A DNA stretch of 6,335 nucleotides from Candidatus Cryptobacteroides faecihippi (lineage in GTDB: Bacteria > Bacteroidota > Bacteroidia > Bacteroidales > UBA932), in NCBI GenBank assembly GCA_018066065.1, contig JAGHSC010000091.1, forward strand, positions 1 to 6,335. The letters are read 5' to 3'. Below, in pieces: positions 1 through 5,614 of this stretch. Position numbers and translations under genes: made by a program. Position 1 is the stretch's first letter. Each line of letters begins with the position of its first letter. The notes beneath the pieces were generated by a model. It was not told the origin of the DNA. It did not search any database and worked only from the letters and a program-made list of their open reading frames with translations.

Positions 1-1
1 C

Positions 2-1177
2 TGGATCACTCCGGCAGGCATCGACAAGGGTTCCCTCGCACCTGCAGACATCGTCTGCGTAAGGGACGACGGAACGATCGAAGGCCGTCACAGACCTTCA
101 ACCGAGTGTCCGTTCCACAAGGCCATCTACAAGATGAACCCAAAGGCTCATTCAGTCATCCTCGCTCACCCTCCGGGACTGGTCACATTCAGTGTGGTAC
201 ACCAGATTCCGGACACCAGCATCATCCCTCAGGCACGCGCAGTGTGCGGTCCTGTCGGATTCGCTGAATATGCTCTTCCGGGCAGCGAGCTCCTCGGCGA
301 GAAGATCGTCGCTGAGTTCAAGACCAACCCTGAGTACAAGGCTGTCATCATGGAGAACCACGGTGTGGTACTCTACGGTGAGGACATCGCTGACGCTTAC
401 CAGAGATTCGAGACCCTCGAGCTCTGCGCCCGCACGATCATCAACGCCAAGACTCTCGGAACCCCTGCCTACCTGACAGAGGAGCAGATCTTCAAGCACG
501 AGAGAGCCATCAACACCTCTTTCCAGCACTTCATGAATGTCGAGCACCCTTCAGACGAAAGGGCGATCAGGACAGAGATGTGCAACATCGTACGCAGAGC
601 CTGCTCGCAGGGTCTCATGTGCAGTTCCTATGGAACGGCATCCGTACGCTGGAGAGGCAACGACTTCCTCATCACCCCTTCCAGCGTACAGCGCTGGGAT
701 ATCGAGCCTGAGGACATGGTCCAGGTCAAGGGTGGAATGGTCGAGGCCGGCAAGATGGCAAGCCGCTCAGTGGCTCTCCACTACGAGATCTACAAGCGCA
801 ACCCGAAGATCAACTCCATCATCCTGACCCAGTCCCCTGCACTCATGGGATTCTGCACCACCGGCGTGAAGTTCGACGTGCGCACCATCCCTGAGAGCTG
901 GATCTTCCTTCAGGACATTCCGATCTTCCCATTCGGAAGCCAGTACGACGAGCATCTCGACGAGCTCGCAGAGGAGTTCAAGCACAGGCCATTCGTCATG
1001 CTTGCCAACGACTCCGTGCTCGTGACCGGCGACAAGCTGATCAACACCTTCGACCGTCTCGAGGTTGCTGACTTCAGTGCCCGCTCGCTCATCCTGGCTG
1101 CTCCTCTCGGAGCTCTCAAGCCAATCACCGACGATCAGATCGAGGACCTCAGGGTCGCCTTCCACGTCGGAGAATAA
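2..1177 (+). CDS. Tandem class II aldolase/adducin-fold protein, 5' partial
   Basis: The frame is open from base 2, so the N-terminus lies outside the window; 391 residues are visible (numbered here from base 2). Two class II aldolase/adducin domains lie in tandem. Domain 1 (about 1-165, start missing) has the ITPAGIDKGSL loop, Glu35 in PSTECPFH (the catalytic Glu position of L-fuculose-1-phosphate aldolase), His56 in LAHPP and His120 in ENHG. The first His of the usual HxH metal pair is Leu54. Domain 2 (about 190-391) repeats the fold (SSYGTASVR, then FLITPSSVQRWDIEPEDMV), but the Glu position is Ser256, the HxH is LTQ and NHG is NDS, so it probably binds no metal. Family members are cytoplasmic enzymes cleaving sugar phosphates to dihydroxyacetone phosphate and an aldehyde, or related decarboxylases/epimerases. 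A role in fucose- or rhamnose-type catabolism is inferred from the glycosidase downstream. It ends in TAA and is followed by a hairpin. Fold assignment is firm; substrate is unknown and activity uncertain. Confidence 0.88.
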   Translation, partial: WITPAGIDKGSLAPADIVCVRDDGTIEGRHRPSTECPFHKAIYKMNPKAHSVILAHPPGLVTFSVVHQIPDTSIIPQARAVCGPVGFAEYALPGSELLGEKIVAEFKTNPEYKAVIMENHGVVLYGEDIADAYQRFETLELCARTIINAKTLGTPAYLTEEQIFKHERAINTSFQHFMNVEHPSDERAIRTEMCNIVRRACSQGLMCSSYGTASVRWRGNDFLITPSSVQRWDIEPEDMVQVKGGMVEAGKMASRSVALHYEIYKRNPKINSIILTQSPALMGFCTTGVKFDVRTIPESWIFLQDIPIFPFGSQYDEHLDELAEEFKHRPFVMLANDSVLVTGDKLINTFDRLEVADFSARSLILAAPLGALKPITDDQIEDLRVAFHVGE

Positions 1178-1193
1178 CAACTGACAATCTCGG

Positions 1194-1240
1194 ATCCTTC
1201 CCGACGATACTGACATCAGCCAGCCCCGGGAAGGATTTTC
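1194..1240 (+). terminator. Hairpin with T-rich tail after the aldolase gene
   Basis: A perfect 10-base inverted repeat, ATCCTTCCCG at 1194-1203 and CGGGAAGGAT at 1227-1236, is separated by a 23-base loop and followed by TTTCATTTC. It lies 16 bases after the aldolase stop and 22 bases before the next start. It reads as an intrinsic terminator or attenuator for the aldolase transcript. The long loop and the interrupted T run make it weaker than the hairpin at 4051-4090. No convincing Bacteroidota promoter (TTTG then TAnnTTTG) was seen between it and the next gene, so partial read-through into the downstream pair is plausible. Confidence 0.55.
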
Positions 1241-1258
1241 ATTTCAAGACACAAAAGA

Positions 1259-2188
1259 ATGGACAGAAGAAAATTCATGAAGATGGCCGGCCTTACCGCC
1301 GCAGGAATGGCAGCCACCGGAATCATCCCTTCAGTTGAGGCCGCAGCCTGGGACCGCAAGAGCAAGGAACTCTTCGGACCAAGGCAGAAGGGTCACTTCA
1401 CCCTCCTCCAGCTCACTTCAGTCACCGACACGATCGGCAACTCCTACATCCTCCAGACCAAGGGCGGAAAGGTGATCGTCATCGACGGCGGATTCGCAAC
1501 CGAGCAGGACAACCTCAGGGCAAGGATCGCAGCTGTCGGCAACCACGTCGACCTCTGGTTCATCACCCATCCTCACCAGGACCACATGGGTGCATTCAAC
1601 GAGATCCTCAAGGACCGCAGGGGCATGACCATCGACAAGCTCATCTACTCCAGGGTACCTGATGAGTTCCTCGACAGGGAGCCTGTCAACGCTGCAGATG
1701 CGAGAAGCTACTACAAGACAATCGATTCCGTCACTGAGGGAATAGACATACTCGACCTTCACACCACCGGCGGACGCTTCGACATCGACGGCATCGGCAT
1801 CATGGTCCTCGGCGTTGCCAACCCTGAGCTCACCATGAACCCGTACAACAACCAGTCGATGATCATCCGCTTCTGGGATGACACGAAGTCGGTTGTGATC
1901 CTCGGAGATGCCGGAATCGAGTGCGGAAACAAGTGCCTCGCAAAGTACGGAGAGCAGCTCAACTGCGACTACATGCAGATGGCTCACCACGGCCAGAACG
2001 GCTGCAGCGAGAGCTTCTACAAGGCAGTCAAGTTCCGCGTCTGCCTCTGGCCTACCCCATCATGGGTCTGGGAGCCTGCTCCGCAGCACACTCACCTCAA
2101 GACGCGCGACACGCGCCGCTGGATGGATGAGAAGGGAATCCAGGAGCATCACGCAAGCTGCGTGGAGAAGGACTGGTTCCTCGCATAG
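1259..2188 (+). CDS. Tat-exported metallo-beta-lactamase-fold hydrolase
   Basis: A 309-residue protein with an MBL fold of the ComEC-like/beta-lactamase-superfamily type. Residues 2-8 (DRRKFMK) match the twin-arginine consensus and are followed by a small hydrophobic stretch to about residue 24; an Ala-rich site near 28-30 could be the cleavage point, and no lipobox Cys is seen. The metal-site signature is THPHQDH (His104, His106, Asp108, His109), with Asp217 in LGDAG and His243/His244 in AHHGQNG, so the dinuclear metal site looks complete. IDGG at 75-78 is the usual early MBL strand-turn. Such proteins hydrolyse esters, lactones, phosphodiesters or similar bonds; the substrate cannot be read from sequence. 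Tat export implies a folded, metal-loaded periplasmic enzyme. The start is supported by the Tat motif directly after ATG and an A-rich leader (ACAAAAGA) without a Shine-Dalgarno. The glycosidase gene begins 36 bases after its TAG stop, so the two are likely co-transcribed. Confidence 0.88.
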   Translation: MDRRKFMKMAGLTAAGMAATGIIPSVEAAAWDRKSKELFGPRQKGHFTLLQLTSVTDTIGNSYILQTKGGKVIVIDGGFATEQDNLRARIAAVGNHVDLWFITHPHQDHMGAFNEILKDRRGMTIDKLIYSRVPDEFLDREPVNAADARSYYKTIDSVTEGIDILDLHTTGGRFDIDGIGIMVLGVANPELTMNPYNNQSMIIRFWDDTKSVVILGDAGIECGNKCLAKYGEQLNCDYMQMAHHGQNGCSESFYKAVKFRVCLWPTPSWVWEPAPQHTHLKTRDTRRWMDEKGIQEHHASCVEKDWFLA

Positions 2189-2224
2189 GAATATTCATTG
2201 AAACACTAAAAACACCACAAGCTA

Positions 2225-4030
2225 ATGTTACGCAAAACTCTCTCATGCTGTCTCCTGGCATTGCTCGCAGGCATGTCAGCCATGGCACAGAACAACATCC
2301 CTCCTGTGTTCGCAGGTGATGAAGCGAACTTCAGGAAGGACATCATGACCCGCACCTACCTTACCCCTAAGCAGGTCTACTGGGTCAACGACAAGGACGC
2401 CGTCGTCGATTCACAGCTCCTTCTCAAGCCTAACACCGGCCAGGCCGACATCTTCGGCTCAGGCATGTGCAGGCTCATCAGCCAGAATGGGAAGAAGGCT
2501 TCCTTCATCCTCGACTTCGGCAAGGAGATCCACGGCGGCCTCAAGATCGTCATCTCCTCCGTCGCTCCTGCAAAGACTCCTCAGTTCCGCATCAGGTTCG
2601 GCGAGTCCATCTCAGAGACCTGCAGCGAGCTCAACACCACCACTTCACTCGTCGAGACCGGCAGCAATGAGGTGATGGACCTCAAGAACAACACTGCAAC
2701 CAACGACCACGCCATCCGTGACATGGTCATCACCATGCCTTACTACGGACAGCAGGAGATCGGAAGCACCGGTTTCCGCTTCGTGCGCATCGACCTTCTC
2801 ACCGAGGGCATGCTCATCAACCTCAAGGAAGTCACCGCAGTCATGCGCTACCGCGACATTCCTTACGTTGGTTCATTCAACTGCAGCGACCAGAGACTCA
2901 ACGACATCTGGATGACCGGTGCCTACACCGTGCATCTCAACATGCAGGAGTACATCTGGGACGGTATCAAGCGCGACAGGCTCATCTGGCTCGGCGACAT
3001 GCATCCTGAGACATCTACCATCAGCGTTGTCTTCGGAGAGGACGAGTCAGTCTACTCAAGCCTTGACCTCGCAACCAAGCAGTACCCTCTTCCTAACTGG
3101 TTCAACGGAATGAGCGCCTACTCAATGTGGTACCTCATCATGCAGTACGACTGGTACATGCATTTCGGCAACAAGGCATTCCTCCAGAAGCATGGTGACT
3201 ACATCAAGGGTCTTGTCGACCAGATCGACGGAAAGGTCGATGCTGAAGGCAACGACAATCTTGGCGGAGGCCGCTTCCTCGACTGGCCAAGCTCTCCTAA
3301 CGAGGCCGGCGTACACAGCGGTTACCGTGCTCTCATCGTCTGGGCAATGAACGATGCTGCAAAGCTCTGCCGCATCCTCGGTGACGAGCCACAGGCAAAG
3401 AAGGCCGAGGCTGTCGCTGCACGTCTCAACAAGAAGATCATGCCTAGCAACTCACTCAAGCAGGCTGAGGGTCTCATGGCCATCGCAGGCATCAAGGACG
3501 CAGCCGAGGCAGGCAAGGCCATCCTCGACGGCGGTGCAAAGGGATTCTCTACATTCTACGGCTACTACATGCTCCAGGCTCTCGCAATGGACGGCAAGTA
3601 CGCTGAGGCTCTCGACATCATCAGCAAGTTCTGGGGTGGAATGCTCGATCTCGGTGCTACCACATTCTGGGAGGACTTCAACCTTGACTGGGTTGACAAC
3701 GTAGGCCGCATCGACCAGTTCGTCCCTGCAGGAAAGAAGGACATCCACGGTGACTTCGGTGCTTACTGCTACCCTGGTTTCCGCCACAGCTTCTGCCACG
3801 GTTGGGCTTCAGGTCCTACCGCTTGGATGAGCCAGCATGTCCTCGGTATCGAGCCAGTCGAGCCAGGATGCGCAAAGATCTCTGTCAAGCCTAACCTCGG
3901 CAACCTCGAATGGGCAGAGGGTACCTACCCTACCCCTAAGGGTGTCGTCTACGTCAAGCATGTAAAGCAGGCTGACGGCAGCGTCAAGACAACAATCAAG
4001 GCTCCTAAGGGTGTCAAGGTCGTCAAGTAA
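2225..4030 (+). CDS. Secreted alpha-L-rhamnosidase-like glycoside hydrolase (GH78 type)
   Basis: A 601-residue protein. A Sec signal covers residues 1-21 (hydrophobic core LLALLAGM, AMA|Q cleavage, no lipobox), so it acts in the periplasm or outside. Residues about 60-215 look like the beta-sandwich preceding the catalytic domain (FILDFGKEIHGG, FRIRFGES, GFRFVRID). Residues about 216-545 are the (alpha/alpha)6 barrel: GSFNCSDQRLNDIW, WDGIKRDRLIWLGDMHPE (Asp246, Asp251, Asp258), FLDWP at 351-355, GATTFWEDF (Glu483, candidate base), and CHGWASGPTAWM. Residues 546-601 form the short C-terminal sandwich (ISVKPNLG). Known GH78 enzymes release terminal alpha-L-rhamnose and are often near 900 residues, so this is a compact member lacking extra N-terminal modules. 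Its central motif is KRDR where characterised enzymes have RDER, so the general acid residue is not the usual one and another sugar specificity is possible. The start is fixed by the signal peptide. It is probably in one transcript with the MBL gene upstream. Confidence 0.85.
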   Translation: MLRKTLSCCLLALLAGMSAMAQNNIPPVFAGDEANFRKDIMTRTYLTPKQVYWVNDKDAVVDSQLLLKPNTGQADIFGSGMCRLISQNGKKASFILDFGKEIHGGLKIVISSVAPAKTPQFRIRFGESISETCSELNTTTSLVETGSNEVMDLKNNTATNDHAIRDMVITMPYYGQQEIGSTGFRFVRIDLLTEGMLINLKEVTAVMRYRDIPYVGSFNCSDQRLNDIWMTGAYTVHLNMQEYIWDGIKRDRLIWLGDMHPETSTISVVFGEDESVYSSLDLATKQYPLPNWFNGMSAYSMWYLIMQYDWYMHFGNKAFLQKHGDYIKGLVDQIDGKVDAEGNDNLGGGRFLDWPSSPNEAGVHSGYRALIVWAMNDAAKLCRILGDEPQAKKAEAVAARLNKKIMPSNSLKQAEGLMAIAGIKDAAEAGKAILDGGAKGFSTFYGYYMLQALAMDGKYAEALDIISKFWGGMLDLGATTFWEDFNLDWVDNVGRIDQFVPAGKKDIHGDFGAYCYPGFRHSFCHGWASGPTAWMSQHVLGIEPVEPGCAKISVKPNLGNLEWAEGTYPTPKGVVYVKHVKQADGSVKTTIKAPKGVKVVK

Positions 4031-4050
4031 GACCTGCACACCTCCGGATA

Positions 4051-4090
4051 AGAAATGGGCTGCCCGTGCTGAACGGGCAGCCCTATTTCT
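4051..4090. terminator. Bidirectional intrinsic terminator between convergent genes
   Basis: GGGCTGCCCGT (4057-4067) pairs perfectly with ACGGGCAGCCC (4073-4083) around a 5-base loop. The stem is extended by AGAAAT on the left (4051-4056) and ATTTCT on the right (4085-4090), with one unpaired T at 4084. The A-rich left flank and T-rich right flank give a T tail on either strand. It lies 20 bases after the glycosidase stop and 18 bases past the end of the minus-strand gene at 4109, so it can end both convergent transcripts. Confidence 0.88.
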
Positions 4091-4108
4091 TTCATCCGCC
4101 GGCAGGGA

Positions 4109-5551
4109 TCAGTAACGCGAGTGCCTGATCAGGTACTGATAGCCTCCCGAGCCCTCGAAATCGAACAAAGGAAGGATTCCACTCACCGTTCCGCCGAACA
4201 CGCAATGGTCGCCGAAGGAAGAGACGGTTCCGACAGGAGGATAGTCAGCCCTGACAAAACTGTACTTCTTGCCAGGGGCCATCGGCATGCTGACCAGATA
4301 ATAGCCGATGGAACTCCACATCGGGACATTGAAGCCGACAAGCATGGAGCCGGACTCATCCAGGATGCAGTTCCAGCCAGAAGCGATGGCTGTACTGACA
4401 AGAAGGGTACTCTGGGAGCAGATCGGATCGGCGACCGCCTGCTCAAGGCCACCGGTCCCGAAGACCATGCCTCCATTGAAGGAGAGATAGGCATGATTGG
4501 CTGCGTCAAAGGCTTCTTCCCTGCCAAAGGCCGAATGAGAAACGACAATTCCGTCGTTGAACACGATCGAGTTTGGTCTCTCGAAGTTCGAGTCGATTCC
4601 GTCATGCGAGACGGAACGGATGTAGGTACGTCCACCATTGAACGTCACGGACTCTTCTGCGTTGATTCCATCATCCTTCGTGTCGATCTCGAGGGTACCA
4701 TCGTTGATGACCACCCATGCCTTGCTCTCCAGGCCCTCGCCTTGCTCCCCAAGGGTAGCGATCTCAAGCTCTCCGCCATCTATCGTGGCTCTATCAAGAG
4801 CCTTGATGGCCTTCGGACGCGACATCTGGGAGTTGTACGTGTACAGACCTCCTTCCGTGCGTGCATTCAGCCTGCAGCTGCCTCCAAGGTAGAAGGAGCC
4901 GCAGTTGATGCATTTTCCACCGACACCTGTGCTCTTGCAGACAATGGTTCCGCCGACCAGGCGGACATCTCCGTCAGTCTTGATGCATGTTGCGGACTTG
5001 GTGTCATTCTCAGAGGCTTCGTAGTAGGCACTGCCGGTGGTCAAAAGGTTGAGGTCTCCACCCCTGACGATCACACCGCCATCGCACTTGAGGCCTCTGC
5101 CTGCAACGCCGGACGAGGTCACCTTGAGAGTTCCTCCTCCAATGATGAGGTTGGTCCCGGCATCGATCGCATCGCACTTGAAGCCAGAGCATGAGACTGT
5201 GACCGATCCGCCTTCCTGGCAGTAGAAGTCCTTTGCGTGGATGCCGTCCTCGACAGCCTTGGTGACCGCTATGGTTCCGTCCTGCACGAGGATGGCATCG
5301 TCTGCACAGATGGCGTGCTTGCATCTCGCTGAGACGGAAAGCTTGCCTGACCCGCTGAAGATCAGCTTCTTCTCGCTGAAGATGCAGCCCTTCGAGTCCT
5401 CACCCTCCACGAGGTTTGAATATTCAGATGCGTCCTGGAAGTAACTTTCGGTGCCGTCGGAGAGAAGGATGCTGACGTCCTTGCCGGACTGGATGTTCAG
5501 GACCGGGCCGCGGGTCGAGGCGAGACGAACGCCGTTCAGGGAGATGAGCAT
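4109..5551 (-). CDS. Beta-helix carbohydrate-binding domain protein (Cthe_2159 type), C-terminal part of an interrupted gene
   Basis: 480 residues from the first ATG after an in-frame stop. Residues 1-50 match the entry strands of Cthe_2159-type carbohydrate-binding domains (ISLNGVRLAS, LNIQSGKDVSILLSDGT). Residues about 56-370 form a right-handed parallel beta-helix of repeated GG turns and xDGI/AI motifs (EDGIHAKD, CDAIDAG, GRGLKCDGG, KDDGINAEE, SHDGIDSN, FNGG). Residues about 375-480 form a C-terminal beta-sandwich. Family knowledge: such domains are exported, bind calcium and adhere to plant polysaccharides such as pectin or cellulose. The beta-helix holds many cysteines (56, 77, 82, 111, 121, 126, 156, 189, 205, 214, 217, 226), more than usual for an exported beta-helix. 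There is no signal peptide at this ATG, and the 20 codons upstream (FSDGSLKIYNGVKADD and on) already belong to the domain. This ATG is therefore probably not a natural start; the piece belongs with the segment at 5612-6335. Confidence 0.8.
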   Translation of the reverse strand: MLISLNGVRLASTRGPVLNIQSGKDVSILLSDGTESYFQDASEYSNLVEGEDSKGCIFSEKKLIFSGSGKLSVSARCKHAICADDAILVQDGTIAVTKAVEDGIHAKDFYCQEGGSVTVSCSGFKCDAIDAGTNLIIGGGTLKVTSSGVAGRGLKCDGGVIVRGGDLNLLTTGSAYYEASENDTKSATCIKTDGDVRLVGGTIVCKSTGVGGKCINCGSFYLGGSCRLNARTEGGLYTYNSQMSRPKAIKALDRATIDGGELEIATLGEQGEGLESKAWVVINDGTLEIDTKDDGINAEESVTFNGGRTYIRSVSHDGIDSNFERPNSIVFNDGIVVSHSAFGREEAFDAANHAYLSFNGGMVFGTGGLEQAVADPICSQSTLLVSTAIASGWNCILDESGSMLVGFNVPMWSSIGYYLVSMPMAPGKKYSFVRADYPPVGTVSSFGDHCVFGGTVSGILPLFDFEGSGGYQYLIRHSRY

Positions 5552-5611
5552 CTTCTTGTGGGTGTCGTCTGCCTTGACGCCGTTGTAGATCTTCAGTGAC
5601 CCGTCCGAGAA

Positions 5612-5614
5612 CTA
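5612..5614 (-). other. In-frame TAG splitting one long surface-protein gene
   Basis: The minus strand reads GTC TAG TTC TCG GAC GGG. The upstream segment (KKVRINISV, then stop) and the downstream codons (FSDGSLKIYNG, then ISLNGVRLA) are in the same frame, with no other stop from 6334 to 4112. In Cthe_2159-type proteins the stretch before SDGSL/SDGQI is a continuous beta-strand, so the TAG falls inside a domain and not in a linker. One base change (for example TCG, AAG, CAG or TGG to TAG) would account for it. The stop sits in the loop of a possible small hairpin (CCGTC at 5601-5605, GACGG at 5615-5619). TAG also ends the MBL gene at 2186-2188, which argues against genome-wide TAG recoding. 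Causes considered: true nonsense mutation, base-call error, or readthrough. Confidence 0.8.

Noticed and set aside
767..1216. Minus-strand open frame opposite the aldolase second domain
   Set aside because: Low-complexity acidic and Leu/Val-rich translation typical of an antisense shadow; the plus strand carries a clear aldolase-fold domain.
1418..1990. Minus-strand open frame opposite the MBL gene
   Set aside because: Translation is rich in V, D and E without motifs, while the opposite strand holds a complete MBL metal site.
2188..2224. Possible promoter in the gap before the glycosidase gene (GAATATTC and A-rich stretch)
   Set aside because: No TTTG/TAnnTTTG pair at proper spacing; only 36 bases, and GAATATTC is a short AT palindrome also found inside coding sequence.
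4121..5194. Long plus-strand open frame (357 codons) opposite the beta-helix gene
   Set aside because: It is wholly antisense to a well-recognised beta-helix domain; its translation has no domain pattern, and the openness follows from the codon bias of the real gene.
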